Notes under the pieces: generated by a model | The model's database searches: none | What the model saw: the letters and a program-made list of their open reading frames with translations, nothing else | Told to the model about the DNA's origin: nothing | Source: an uncultured Saprospiraceae bacterium | Lineage (GTDB): Bacteria > Bacteroidota > Bacteroidia > Chitinophagales > Saprospiraceae | Assembly (NCBI GenBank): GCA_937928045.1 | Contig: CALFWO010000037.1 | Span: 1 to 64,000 of the forward strand | DNA: 64,000 bases | Reading direction: 5' to 3' | Shown: one piece after another, positions 11,001 to 20,505 of the stretch | How positions within the stretch are numbered: position 1 is the stretch's first letter | How the letters are laid out: every line of letters begins with the position of its first letter | Translations under genes and position numbers: made by a program

Positions 11001-14000
11001 CTTCTTCAATTGTTATGTAATTTTCGAGAAAAATAGTATTTGATCCAGCCGCATTAGAAACCTCCAAGGTGACGTCATATGTGCCTTGATTATTATAAAC
11101 TACTGTAGGATTTTGAGCATTAGATGAACTTGGATTCCCACCTTCGAAAGTCCAATTCCAGCTAGCAGCGTTATTACTAGAAATATCCATAAAATTGACT
11201 GTTAATGGTGCACAGCCAAAAGTAACATTTGAAGTTGCACCTGCTGTTGGAGCATTACTAATATTTATTATTTGCGAAATTTCATCATCTCCGCAAGTAT
11301 TTGTAGCTGTTAATACCACTGTATAAACTCCATCCATCGCGTAAGTATGTGTCGGACTTACATCATTGCTATTATTTCCATCTCCAAAATCCCAAGAGTA
11401 GGTCGTACCATTTATGGTTGTGTTAGAAAAGTTTGCCACCATATCATTAATTCCTAAAGTATAACTCGCATTTGGAACATCAATGACATTAATAAAATCT
11501 GTTAATGTTACCTGATCTGATCCTGTGCTATTTGAGGCAACAAGTTCAACGTTAAAAATTCCTTCGGTTGAATACACAACGGTTGGATTCTGATCGTTGG
11601 AACTACTAGGTGTTCCACCAGGAAAAGTCCAACTCCATGCCGTAGCATTGACACTTGATTGGTCTGTAAACTGAACGGTAAGATCTGCACATCCAGAAGT
11701 CACATCGGCAGTTGCTCCAGCAGTTGGGACATTAGCTATGGTTACTGTTTGCGTAGTGCTTTTATCTCCGCAGGCATTAGTAGCGGTTAAAGTCACCGTA
11801 TAAATTCCATCTATTGCATAGGTATGGCTTGGACTAGCATCGTTGCTATCATTTCCATCACCAAAATCCCAAGCATAAGAATCAGCATTTGTACTAGTGT
11901 TTGTAAAGTTTGCCACCAAATCAGAAACACTTACTGAGTAATCTGCATCGGGAACATCATTTACATTTATAAAATCGGTTAAAGTAATTTGATCTGATCC
12001 AGTGCTATTTGATGCTACCAATTCAACGTTAAAAATTCCTTCGGACGAATACACTACTGTTGGATTTTGATCGGTAGAACTACTAGGTGTTCCACCAGGG
12101 AAAGTCCAACTCCATGCCGTTGCATTGATACTAGATTGGTCAGTGAACTGAACTGATAGATCTGCGCATCCGGAGGTTACATCGGCAGTTGCTCCTGCAG
12201 TTGGAGCATTTGCTATGGTGACAATTTCGGTTGAACTGCTGGTCCCGCAGCTATTTGTTGTTGTTAGTACGACTGAATAAATTCCATCAGATCCATAATT
12301 ATGATTAGGATTTTCATCTGTCGAAAAGTTTCCATCGCCAAAATCCCAAGAAAAAGAGTTGGTATTTGTGCTAGTGTTTGTAAAACTTGCCGTTGTATTG
12401 GAGGTAGAAAAATTAAATGAAGTGCTGGGAACATCATTAACATTAATATAATCTGTTAACATAATGGTATCCGCCCCAGCAGAATTCGAAGCAATCAATT
12501 CAATAGAATAAACACCTTCATTGTCATAAGTTACTTGGGGATTTTGATCAGTTGAACTCGATGGATTTCCTCCTGGAAAATCCCAAGTCCAACTTGTTGG
12601 AGCATTCGTTGATAAATCTGAAAAGTTAACCAATAGAGAAGCGCATCCTGAAGTCACATCTGAACCGGCATCAGCAGTAGGTATTGCAGATAAGGTCACC
12701 ATTTGAGAAACTGTAACAGTATCACAACTATTATAAGCTGTCAAACTCACTGTGAAAGTTCCTCCATTGGAATAAGTATGTGTTGGATCCACTGCAGTGC
12801 TGGAATTATTATCACCAAAATCCCATAAATACGTTAGCGCATCCGTTGAGGTATTTGTAAAGTTAACAGTCAAGTCTGTAATAGATGATGCAAAATTTGC
12901 TATGGGATCAGAAAGAACATTAATATAATTAGTCTCAGTCAAGGTGTTCATTCCGGCGGAATTTGAGACTTCCAAAGTCACATCATACATTCCTGGGGTG
13001 TCGTAAACAACTACTGGGAATTCAGAACTACTTGTACTAGGATTTCCTCCTGGAAAGGTCCATAGTCGATCCACTGCATTTGAAGAGGACATATCTGAAA
13101 AAACAACAGTGAGATCTTCACACCCGGACGTAACATCTGCGGTAAATCCAGCAGTTGGCAAAGTTGAAATAGTGACAATCATACTAGTCGAAACAGAGCC
13201 ACATCCATTTGTAGATATTAAAGTCACTGTATAAACACCATCATCAAGATAAGTATGAATAGGATTTTGATCAACACTTGAGTTGCCATCGCCAAAATCC
13301 CAAAGCCAGTCATCACCAATTGAATTGTTTGTCAAAAGAATTGTTCTATCAGAGACTGCAAAGCTGAAATCTGCGACAGGATTTTCAAATACATTAATAT
13401 AACTAAACTCAACTTTCGTATCGGTCCCCGCAGAATTTGAAACAGTCAATGTTACATCAAATGTTCCGGGGCTCGAATAAATGACAGAAGGATTTTGCTG
13501 AGTTGAACTTGCTGGGGTTCCTCCTGGGAAATCCCATAACCATGAGTCTGGATTTTCTTGCGACAAATCGAAAAAATTAACCAAAAGTGGAAGGCAACCA
13601 CTTGTTTGATTAGCATCAAAATCTGCGATTGGAGGATTCACTATTACACATGGAGAGAAGCATCCAGAATTAATTTCCGCAGTTATGGTATTGTTGATTG
13701 TGTTAATTGATGCAGGAGACCAAGTATTGGTGTTGTTAACGGATGGGGCCATTATAAAGCCTGAACCACCTGCGTCATGGCCGTATCCAAAATTATGTCC
13801 AGTCTCATGAGATACCACAACACGTAAAGCCCATGCAGTAGCACTGAAATCTTCTATCAATTGATACTTAAAACTTCCACAAATTCCTCCAACATACGCA
13901 ACACCGACAGTGCTTGGATCACCATTACTTGAAATATTTCTGTCTGTCCATAATTGTCCTAAATCAAAATTAACTCCAAAATTTCCTCCATTTCCCCATT

Positions 14001-14838
14001 GCCTAAAACTACTTAATAAAGTTCCAGAATCATTTCCTGTTGGCCATGGATCACATCCCGAACAATCAACTACGAATTGTGTAACGACATCAAAGAGTAT
14101 CTCATTATTGAATTCATCGTCATAGTTTGTTTGAGCATTATTCAAAACCCCTAAAGTATGTCCTTCTACTCCACCAACGGAACCATATTTTTGAAACATG
14201 CTAAAGTCACTTGCAATAGCCAATTCGACAAAGAAACAATTCATTTTTTCTTGTTCAAGATTTTCTACAATCTGTTGCAATTCATTTTCCTTGTTTATTT
14301 TGTCATGAGCTGCACAAGTTCCTGCGGTGTGCAAAACATCTTTTTCTTCATAAATGACATAAGTATTTTTATCAGCCCCAGGAACAAGAAAATTTAAAGG
14401 CTCGATAAAAAATACGCCTTCCATTTTTTCGACAAAACCATAAATGATATCCTTTGTAACTGTTAATGCAATTTGCCCTTGGTTATCATCTTGGTAGTTT
14501 CCATTATATGTTAGAATATCTGAAGGAGTCAATCCTTTTTTCACCCCATCACTCGTTGTCTTGATTGTATATTCTTCTTGAATGAGATAACGTTGATGTA
14601 AAGACATATTCCATCTTCCCACTTCATCGAATCTTAAAACCAAGTCGTTTGAAGAATCGTTCTTCTTAAGGGATTCGAAGAGGTCCAAAGCATCGGCTCG
14701 GAATACTTTGTATTCTTTAAACTTTTCATTTAGTTCCGTTTCATGTTTTAATTCTTTCTCTTTTTTGAAATTGAATACAGTTTGTGCTGATACTATTTGA
14801 GTTAATAGCACCGAGATACAAATACATAATATCCTCAT
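8092..14838 (-). CDS. Secreted metzincin protease with 22 PKD domains and a T9SS type A sorting domain
   Basis: 2248 residues. A signal peptide (residues 1-18) is followed by a propeptide-like region to about residue 195. A reprolysin-like zinc protease domain spans about residues 200-395, with HETGHNFGYGH (H344, H348, H354 as metal ligands, E345 catalytic) and a Met-turn around M363. Residues about 404-2156 form 11 tandem dyads of PKD domains, alternating a FPGGTP-type and a WDFGDGN-type domain. The last 92 residues are a T9SS type A domain (DLFPNPTSNEF near its start, KKLIV near its end), so export across the outer membrane by type IX secretion is inferred. PKD arrays in such enzymes usually bind substrate or act as spacers. 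A -7 box lies about 48 bases upstream of the ATG. Confidence 0.93.
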   Translation of the reverse strand: MRILCICISVLLTQIVSAQTVFNFKKEKELKHETELNEKFKEYKVFRADALDLFESLKKNDSSNDLVLRFDEVGRWNMSLHQRYLIQEEYTIKTTSDGVKKGLTPSDILTYNGNYQDDNQGQIALTVTKDIIYGFVEKMEGVFFIEPLNFLVPGADKNTYVIYEEKDVLHTAGTCAAHDKINKENELQQIVENLEQEKMNCFFVELAIASDFSMFQKYGSVGGVEGHTLGVLNNAQTNYDDEFNNEILFDVVTQFVVDCSGCDPWPTGNDSGTLLSSFRQWGNGGNFGVNFDLGQLWTDRNISSNGDPSTVGVAYVGGICGSFKYQLIEDFSATAWALRVVVSHETGHNFGYGHDAGGSGFIMAPSVNNTNTWSPASINTINNTITAEINSGCFSPCVIVNPPIADFDANQTSGCLPLLVNFFDLSQENPDSWLWDFPGGTPASSTQQNPSVIYSSPGTFDVTLTVSNSAGTDTKVEFSYINVFENPVADFSFAVSDRTILLTNNSIGDDWLWDFGDGNSSVDQNPIHTYLDDGVYTVTLISTNGCGSVSTSMIVTISTLPTAGFTADVTSGCEDLTVVFSDMSSSNAVDRLWTFPGGNPSTSSSEFPVVVYDTPGMYDVTLEVSNSAGMNTLTETNYINVLSDPIANFASSITDLTVNFTNTSTDALTYLWDFGDNNSSTAVDPTHTYSNGGTFTVSLTAYNSCDTVTVSQMVTLSAIPTADAGSDVTSGCASLLVNFSDLSTNAPTSWTWDFPGGNPSSSTDQNPQVTYDNEGVYSIELIASNSAGADTIMLTDYINVNDVPSTSFNFSTSNTTASFTNTSTNTNSFSWDFGDGNFSTDENPNHNYGSDGIYSVVLTTTNSCGTSSSTEIVTIANAPTAGATADVTSGCADLSVQFTDQSSINATAWSWTFPGGTPSSSTDQNPTVVYSSEGIFNVELVASNSTGSDQITLTDFINVNDVPDADYSVSVSDLVANFTNTSTNADSYAWDFGDGNDSNDASPSHTYAIDGIYTVTLTATNACGDKSTTQTVTIANVPTAGATADVTSGCADLTVQFTDQSSVNATAWSWTFPGGTPSSSNDQNPTVVYSTEGIFNVELVASNSTGSDQVTLTDFINVIDVPNASYTLGINDMVANFSNTTINGTTYSWDFGDGNNSNDVSPTHTYAMDGVYTVVLTATNTCGDDEISQIINISNAPTAGATSNVTFGCAPLTVNFMDISSNNAASWNWTFEGGNPSSSNAQNPTVVYNNQGTYDVTLEVSNAAGSNTIFLENYITIEEGPSADFSTTINDLNVLFDNDSNNGDSYSWDFGDGNTSTSENPNHTYAADGTYTVVLTTSNNCGDEMHTEVVTVVSEPTAGFSIGSSAGCAPLTVQFTDLSSSNSTSWLWTFEGGTPSTSTDQNPIVVYENQGSFDVTLEVSNSAGSNASSMSEAVIVNIAPSAAFNNSVSGMTVSFSNQSDNGSTYSWDFGDGNSSQDENPTHTYLTEDIFSVTLTVTNDCGTDIFTEVVNLTQTPLSNFSYSGGEGCAGLQVQFTDNSSGTVSNWNWSFPGGTPSSSTAQNPLITYNTPGIYDVSLEVSSSAGSNSTTENEIVVIFEEPAAGFSYTQNELDFSFVNSSTNADTYSWDFGDGNTSMEANPDHSYSMEGTYDVILLVTNDCGSNQMLTTIFIESAPTGSFSAQQVSGCAPFEVNLIDESSDNVTSWNWSFPGAIPNSSSLQNPTVSYNESGIYSITLEVSNSAGTFTVTRLEYIEVQDVPEAMFTNSILSNSVTFSNTSSGATSYLWEFGDGNESMDANPTHVYGTSGTFEVTLTAYNDCGESTSTTTVVIDDITLPSAGFSADNEMGCAPIQVTFTSMASSNTDTWEWIFEGGNPATSSQPNPVVSYNTAGSFDVQLTVGNSQGIDVLLMEDYITVQDVPTAEFSFAASDLTVDFDADESNQLGYVWDFGDGNSGSGEMPTHVYGDAGSYEVTLTVNNECGFFTTTNTVIVAVGASAPIAEFSSDVQQGCAPSTISFNDLSTNSPTSWLWEFEGGTPLTSTDQNPVVIYNNGGNYNVQLTASNAAGDNVVLKTDLISIGELPVAEYDYNVGTDQQIEFQDQSMGATSWAWDFGDGVGMSNEQNPTYSYSASGTYTVTLVVTNFCGENTYTEEIIAGSTSSIDLSEILNIDLFPNPTSNEFHLLINSSTNMSIDLKMFNAIGQVELYDEFYLSGQTLKSYDLSQMSSGTYFIQLSNEEGSTFKKLIVTPR
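8371..13630 (-). repeat. Eleven tandem PKD dyads of about 478 bp each
   Basis: Eleven units of about 159 residues, each an A-type PKD (GC-x(2)-L-x-V-x-F near its start, F-P/E-GG-x-P inside) followed by a B-type PKD (WDFGDGN, ending TN-x-CG). Units 4 and 5 are the most alike, which points to the most recent duplication. Every dyad has exactly two cysteines, at equivalent places. Confidence 0.9.
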
Positions 14839-14885
14839 TATAACTGACAGTTTTAATTAGAAAAAAAGTTCCGTGAAACGTTATC

Positions 14886-14893
14886 CAAAGTTA
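14886..14893 (-). promoter_or_regulatory. -7 box upstream of the PKD protease
   Basis: TAACTTTG on the minus strand matches TAnnTTTG exactly and would give a leader of about 40 bases. No TTG was seen at the expected -33 distance, so only half of the promoter is supported. Confidence 0.4.
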
Positions 14894-15008
14894 AAGGCTG
14901 GGTGATTAAACTGCTTTGGTCTTTTAGTGCTATAAATTTATTGATTTTTGCCGGAAAATTGAGTCTAATACAAAGAAAATGACGGAAGGAAGACGTGCGC
15001 AAAATGTA

Positions 15009-15016
15009 TATATTTG
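15009..15016 (+). promoter_or_regulatory. -7 box upstream of the 15041 lipoprotein
   Basis: TATATTTG matches TAnnTTTG exactly and lies 25 bases before the ATG. No clear -33 TTG at 17-23 bases was found. Confidence 0.4.
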
Positions 15017-15040
15017 CTTCCAAATTGAAATTTACTAAAT

Positions 15041-15733
15041 ATGGGTCTGTTTAAGACGTCTTTATTTTGCTCTGCTTTCGTTGTACTGGTCGTTGGATGC
15101 TCCAAAAACAGCGATTCAAAGAGAAATTCCTCCAAATACAATGGACCTTCGGACTCAGCTGTAAATTGGGCATCAAAGCAACCTTTGGCTGTTTCACTTC
15201 CATATATTTTGGAACCTTGCTCCGACAGTAAGCGATACCAAAGCAAGGATTGGGAGGGAACTAACAGCTGTTCATGGGCTTTGGAAAAAGAAATCATTTC
15301 GAAGTTGCCGGAATATGTAAAACGAACTGATGATATTTTAGAATTTCAAACAGACAATAAAGGTTGGAGAGCCTTGAAGGCTGAGAAATCAATGGTAAAC
15401 CATTATATACCAGAATTTCATGTGTTCATATTAAAGTTTTTCACAAATGAAAACTGTGAAGAATATGGTATTTATGACCCAAAACAAGATCATCTGGAAA
15501 GACTAAAAGGGCAATTTTTTCTTAGTGCCGACAATAAATTTTTCGCAGTAGTTCCAAAGTCCAATTGTGGAGAAAAAGCCAAAATTGCTCGATTTAACAA
15601 AGGAAAAGGTTTAATAATCAAAGAAATTGATGAAAAAAGTCCAATTTCTGGCATAAAATGGGGATTGGACAATTATGCTATTGTTTTAAAAAGTGGGGAT
15701 TCTGAGAAGTTTGTTTATCGAAAGTTGCCTTGA
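15041..15733 (+). CDS. Unrecognised lipoprotein, 230 residues
   Basis: A short signal peptide ends in VVGC, so C20 would be the lipidated residue. The mature protein is soluble-looking, lysine-rich and free of membrane segments. I do not recognise a domain. It has cysteines in PCSD, NSCSW, NENCEEY and KSNCGE, possibly two disulphide pairs. The gene is divergent from the PKD protease and 61 bases upstream of a second lipoprotein gene on the same strand, with which it may be co-transcribed. It faces the periplasm or the outer surface; its function is unknown. Confidence 0.75.
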   Translation: MGLFKTSLFCSAFVVLVVGCSKNSDSKRNSSKYNGPSDSAVNWASKQPLAVSLPYILEPCSDSKRYQSKDWEGTNSCSWALEKEIISKLPEYVKRTDDILEFQTDNKGWRALKAEKSMVNHYIPEFHVFILKFFTNENCEEYGIYDPKQDHLERLKGQFFLSADNKFFAVVPKSNCGEKAKIARFNKGKGLIIKEIDEKSPISGIKWGLDNYAIVLKSGDSEKFVYRKLP

Positions 15734-15794
15734 GTACCTAAACCTCGTATTTTTGTTGGGCTTCCTGAACATTCACCATTGTAATTAAGAACCC

Positions 15795-16859
15795 ATGACA
15801 AGTAGACTTCGAGTGCTGCTCCTTTTCCTAGTATTGACTCAAATAAGTTGTTTGATTAGAGCCCCGGAAGTTTTGACTCCATGGGAGCAGGTTGCCAATT
15901 TCAGCACGGTTACGCCTTATAAAAATATGATAGCTACCGCAAATGAAATTCATCTTATTACAGATGATGAGTTTGTTAGACTAGATAAAAATGGAAAATT
16001 AGTAACTCGTCAGCCACTTCCACTTCCCTTTAAATTTTTTGGTAGACCAATTCTAGGAAACTTTGCGATGGCAAGAATTGTTAGAAAATCTGCTCAAGGC
16101 AATCCTATATTAGAACTTAGGTCCAGTAACAATCCATTAGAAGCATTTGACACAGACTTCACAACATTAGACGATAGTATTGATTCGATGTTGTTAGACA
16201 ATATTTTTCCAGAAGAGGATTCTAGATATTCAGGTGCCTTTAATGAAAATAGTACACAACTATTAATTCCTTCCATTAATTTTTCCAAAAACCTCCATAC
16301 CTTTTTCCTGATTGATATCGACTATAATCTTGGTGGTACAAATGGAATTGCGGCAATAGAAGTTAAGCATATTATTGATATTCCTGAAATTCCAGCGGCA
16401 AATGGCGTTCTAGACAATATTAAATTCATCAATGGTAATTATTACATTGTATCTTTAGATGGTAGTTTTCTAATCCGACCAGATGGCAGTTATGAAAAAC
16501 TATTTCAAGGGCATTTTTGGGATTTCTTTGAAAAAGGCAATCAAATTTATGCTACAGAAAGATCTAGAGCCTTGTATGAGGGCGATTTAAATGGTTCCAA
16601 TTGGGCCATTCAAAACGACAGTTCAGCACTTCAACAAGTAGAAATTGCCAATGGCTCCGTCTTTTCTCAACAAGCAATTGGATTTAGATTTAAGTACAGT
16701 AATAACGATTTCAGGAACCCAGAAGATATAGTTCACAATCCTGAATTTCCAAATGACTTTGCCGCCTACCGTAACATTTGCTTCTTAAACGGTTTCTATT
16801 ACATGACCATTCAAAAAGAAGTTTGGAGAGCTTCAGAAATCTTAATTGAAGAGGAATAG
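15795..16859 (+). CDS. Unrecognised probable lipoprotein, 354 residues, possible beta-propeller
   Basis: The N-terminus MTSRLRVLLLFLVLTQISC is a signal peptide whose C19 could be lipidated, although the -3 residue is Gln and the lipobox is weak. The rest alternates short beta-strand-like segments with turns (for example RLDKNGKLVTRQ, INGNYYIVSLDGSF, LIRPDGSYEKLFQ, FLNGFYYMTIQKE), which suggests a beta-propeller. That is only an impression from strand pattern. It sits between the 15041 lipoprotein and the 1137-residue exported protein, all on the plus strand. No catalytic motif was seen. Confidence 0.7.
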   Translation: MTSRLRVLLLFLVLTQISCLIRAPEVLTPWEQVANFSTVTPYKNMIATANEIHLITDDEFVRLDKNGKLVTRQPLPLPFKFFGRPILGNFAMARIVRKSAQGNPILELRSSNNPLEAFDTDFTTLDDSIDSMLLDNIFPEEDSRYSGAFNENSTQLLIPSINFSKNLHTFFLIDIDYNLGGTNGIAAIEVKHIIDIPEIPAANGVLDNIKFINGNYYIVSLDGSFLIRPDGSYEKLFQGHFWDFFEKGNQIYATERSRALYEGDLNGSNWAIQNDSSALQQVEIANGSVFSQQAIGFRFKYSNNDFRNPEDIVHNPEFPNDFAAYRNICFLNGFYYMTIQKEVWRASEILIEEE

Positions 16860-16974
16860 AACATAGTTGTTCGATAGTTCTTCTAACTTTTGCCACTAAA
16901 TGCTTTAAAATCGGCCCAATCCTTGCTTTATAGCCATTTGATAAGGTGTATTCGCATAAAAGCGCACCCCCAAA

Positions 16975-19900
16975 ATGGTAAAAAAGATATTCATTACATA
17001 TTGTTTTTGTATCCTGTTAGTTGGTTTAAATGCTCAACATAGGCCTTTGTTTGACTACGATGCTCTTTTCAAAGAGATAACCTCAGCGATTAAGAAGGGG
17101 GAGAAAAGGGCATTACGGGATTTGGGTACTTTACTAGATATGCCCGAACATAGGCCTGAATGCATCAAGATTTTAAAGTCCAATACACTTTTTCATCCAT
17201 CAGAAATTAACATTAACGAATCACTGAATCGAGATATTTTTCTAAAGTTCTATTATGATTTTGAGGAAAAAATACAGTTTTCAACGATTGCCAATGTGTT
17301 TTATATTTCCTCGCTGAGCAATCATAAGATAAATTTTGAATTGGCTCCTTTCGAGTCCAACATTAGTTTTGATTCGTCAGCAAAAATGAGAAAGCTTTCA
17401 GAAGAGTTAATGATGGCTTTATCGAAAAACAACTACTCTGCTGCTATAATTAAAATCGTAAATATTGGGAGCCTCAATACTTCGGAAGCTTTTGATTGGC
17501 TTATTGAACTAACTAAAAATAAGGCGATTTCAAAAGCAAAGCAAGGAGCAAAAGAAGGTCTAGGCCAAGCTATATTTAGTCAGCTTTCAAATGATTCAAG
17601 AATGGAATCATTGACTGCTATGCTTTATATGTTAGAAAAAGAAATGATCCCAGTCAACAGATCTAAAAAATATATTGCAAAACTTTCGAACGTTCCATAT
17701 CAAGGTGTTAATAGCAATGAACAAATCGTAAACTACTACAACAATCTAATTGATTCTCTTGGAAATTTTGAAGATTTAAGACAGTATGGTTATCAGAAAA
17801 ATTTCAAGTTCGATTTGGACTTTTTTGATCATCCAGTTGATTACTATGGTCAAATACTTGCTCAATCAGAAGAATATCCTTGGTTAGAAATCAATGCCAT
17901 AAAAGACCTTACAAGAGTTGGAAAACCCAGAGCACTGCTCTATTTAGCTGCTAATGTTTACAAAAGTAGATTTCAAGATATTGAAGACTATCAAAATAAA
18001 AATGAATTAATATTCCAATCCATTGAAAGACTAACGCAGTTAAAGTTAGGATTGGAAGATGGATCCAGTGAAAAAGTTTTTGAAACGGAAGAAGCTAATA
18101 CGGAATTTAAAAGGAATTACTTCATTTATTGGGCTGGACATTATAACGAATACATTTGGGAAGAAAATCAAAATGTTTTCATTAACAAAAATGAAACTGC
18201 TGAGAAGGTCCAATCTTATGAAAAATTATTTAGAAGACTTGCATCAAAGAACGATTCAATTGCTTACGCAGCTTTTAGTGAACTATGCAAAGGTGATCCA
18301 GTTCAAATTTCGGAACTTTCAACCAAGTATCGACAGTTGCTAAGGAACTACAATTCCAATCTTCCATCGTTCCAATACAACTTCTTGGAATCCATTTCAA
18401 GGCTAACAGACTTTTGCAAGAAGAACGATATAAAATTTGAACCAGAGGGTCAATTATTAGTGAAATTAAATGCGTTAAAGGTAGAGAGCAACGCAAAAAA
18501 AAGATTCGAGAAAGAGAATGAAATCCTAACTTCTTTGAAAAATGATGACATAACAGCTTTGGAATACTGGGCATGCCTCCAAGAACCAAACAAAGAATTC
18601 AATTTTTCAATGGGTAGAATAATTGATAAATATTACTCTAAAAACTGGTCTAATATTTTATCTGATGAAAAACAACTTCGAACTTACCTAAAGAAAAGTT
18701 ATCTTTTCGAAAACATCGGAATAATTGGAACTTGTAATGCTTATCTTCGAAAATTTGATATTGAAAATGCTGCAACCAACCAGTTGCTTGGTACAATGTT
18801 ACAGGTTGAAAGTGATCAAGAAATCGCCAATCAAATTAGCCAATTGGTAGATTCAAAAGCAGATATTCATGAATTAAATCTCTCCAGCTTTATTGAAAAT
18901 CCTGCGAACTTTGGCTCAAGAGACATCAAACTTTTGTCAGAACCTAATTACGAAGAAGGTATTTTGTTAGCAAAGATGATTAGCACAACAGAAGACATGG
19001 AAGCCTTGAAAAAAGTGTTTTTCTACCTTCGTTTTAATTCAAATCCATCCATGGTACCGGAACTCATTAAGCACATTGACGATGAGCGTGTATTGGGAAT
19101 GAGAAAAGGTAATCCAATTACAGTCGGAACCAATTTGGTCCCAATTTTTGAAAACATATATAATTATAAATATGAAATTCCTACTGATGGAGTTTATAAC
19201 CGAGAAGCTTGGAAAAATCTATGGATGGAAGATAGCCTCAACTATAAAAGTTGGGGAATTAGCTTTTTAGAAAAAGAGTTAAAAATATTAGAAGCTAAGG
19301 ATACTATTTCAATTTCAGAAGTCAATGACATCACCTCTTCTCAATTCTATGATCCAATATTTAAAAATAGATGCCTTGAGTTATTAGGTCATGTTCATCC
19401 TGAAAAAGACATACGAAAATTCGAAATTGAACCGGCCCTCAACGTTGAAACTGATTTAAATTATTTTAGAGGGTTCCGATTCCATTACAAAGTGCTTGAT
19501 GATATTACACAATTATTTGATGTAATAGATCCGGAGCCAATGCTTAAATTTGTTATAGACCAATCGCAAGATTATTCAGTCGAAAATTTAGGACGTCTTT
19601 ACAATAAATTATTCCAGTTCGCTTGGTTTCAACATTTTCTAAATGCGGCAAATAGCAATAGTGATATTGCTAAAAGATTATCTCGAACATTGACTGAATA
19701 TTTGGATCAGTCGGATTTCATCTCTGAATTTGAAGAACAAAATACATTTTTACACATAGCTCAATTAGACAATATTGGAAAACCACTAATTGAACGATTG
19801 ACTTCGTCAGTATTGAACGAGTTGGATGCAGGATCAAAATTCAAGATTCAACAAGACTTAATTTCGGGTATAGAATTTAAAGATTTAGCCACGATCATTA

Positions 19901-20388
19901 ATTACCAAGATCAATTGAGTGCTCCTCAGGGTGAAGACCCATTAGCATTTTTAAGAAAGGATTTTGGTCTGCCAATTTTCGAAATCAAAGATCCCAAGAA
20001 ATTTGTCAAGAATCATGAAGCCATGTCTGAGAAAGAATTCTATTTGCACTATTTGGAAGAGTTTGGTGTTTCTATAGAAGAAAAAGGAAAACTCGAAATG
20101 GACAAGATTTATGAAATCCTTGAGTTTGAAATTGTTTCTCCATTCGTAGGAGACGGTGGTGTAAAAAGAGATAATTTTGTTTATGGAGTGATCAAAGTAT
20201 TGGAATTGACTTACAATACAACTTTGGATTTTCATGAGAAACTAAACGAAAATCAGTCATTCTACACATTCAATGCAACCAAAAGAGCAATTGCATGGAT
20301 GGATTATTTAAAACAAGAAGGATTGGTTAAGGTAGATCAAAGCCGCGCCCCCTCTTTCAATCTTTCGCAAGAGGCATCGGCTCAATAA
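16975..20388 (+). CDS. Large exported helical protein of unknown function
   Basis: 1137 residues with a signal peptide (MVKKIFITYCFCILLVGLNA) and no other clear membrane segment. The body is rich in Leu, Lys, Glu and Asn and reads as continuous amphipathic helices. Stretches such as VGKPRALLYLAANVY and LKKVFFYLRF would suit a HEAT/ARM-like solenoid, but no standard repeat could be aligned by eye. There is no T9SS sorting domain at the end (NLSQEASAQ), so a periplasmic location is more likely than secretion. The gene starts 115 bases after the second lipoprotein and lies 117 bases ahead of an outer-membrane barrel gene. I do not recognise the family. Confidence 0.75.
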   Translation: MVKKIFITYCFCILLVGLNAQHRPLFDYDALFKEITSAIKKGEKRALRDLGTLLDMPEHRPECIKILKSNTLFHPSEININESLNRDIFLKFYYDFEEKIQFSTIANVFYISSLSNHKINFELAPFESNISFDSSAKMRKLSEELMMALSKNNYSAAIIKIVNIGSLNTSEAFDWLIELTKNKAISKAKQGAKEGLGQAIFSQLSNDSRMESLTAMLYMLEKEMIPVNRSKKYIAKLSNVPYQGVNSNEQIVNYYNNLIDSLGNFEDLRQYGYQKNFKFDLDFFDHPVDYYGQILAQSEEYPWLEINAIKDLTRVGKPRALLYLAANVYKSRFQDIEDYQNKNELIFQSIERLTQLKLGLEDGSSEKVFETEEANTEFKRNYFIYWAGHYNEYIWEENQNVFINKNETAEKVQSYEKLFRRLASKNDSIAYAAFSELCKGDPVQISELSTKYRQLLRNYNSNLPSFQYNFLESISRLTDFCKKNDIKFEPEGQLLVKLNALKVESNAKKRFEKENEILTSLKNDDITALEYWACLQEPNKEFNFSMGRIIDKYYSKNWSNILSDEKQLRTYLKKSYLFENIGIIGTCNAYLRKFDIENAATNQLLGTMLQVESDQEIANQISQLVDSKADIHELNLSSFIENPANFGSRDIKLLSEPNYEEGILLAKMISTTEDMEALKKVFFYLRFNSNPSMVPELIKHIDDERVLGMRKGNPITVGTNLVPIFENIYNYKYEIPTDGVYNREAWKNLWMEDSLNYKSWGISFLEKELKILEAKDTISISEVNDITSSQFYDPIFKNRCLELLGHVHPEKDIRKFEIEPALNVETDLNYFRGFRFHYKVLDDITQLFDVIDPEPMLKFVIDQSQDYSVENLGRLYNKLFQFAWFQHFLNAANSNSDIAKRLSRTLTEYLDQSDFISEFEEQNTFLHIAQLDNIGKPLIERLTSSVLNELDAGSKFKIQQDLISGIEFKDLATIINYQDQLSAPQGEDPLAFLRKDFGLPIFEIKDPKKFVKNHEAMSEKEFYLHYLEEFGVSIEEKGKLEMDKIYEILEFEIVSPFVGDGGVKRDNFVYGVIKVLELTYNTTLDFHEKLNENQSFYTFNATKRAIAWMDYLKQEGLVKVDQSRAPSFNLSQEASAQ

Positions 20389-20505
20389 TTTTTCGCCCAT
20401 TTTTCTTAAAAATTTGTTATTAATAGCTGTTTTGGCAGTAGGACTCGCAACTTCCTGCATTATTTAATAGTTTTACTGTTGAATAATCACCAAACTATTG
20501 TATCA

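Noticed and set aside
8371-13630. Regular repeats as a possible CRISPR array
   Set aside because: The period (about 478 bp) and coding conservation show protein-domain repeats, not short repeats with unique spacers.
14965-15297. 110-residue minus-strand ORF
   Set aside because: It is antisense to the 15041 lipoprotein, whose signal peptide and lipobox are convincing.
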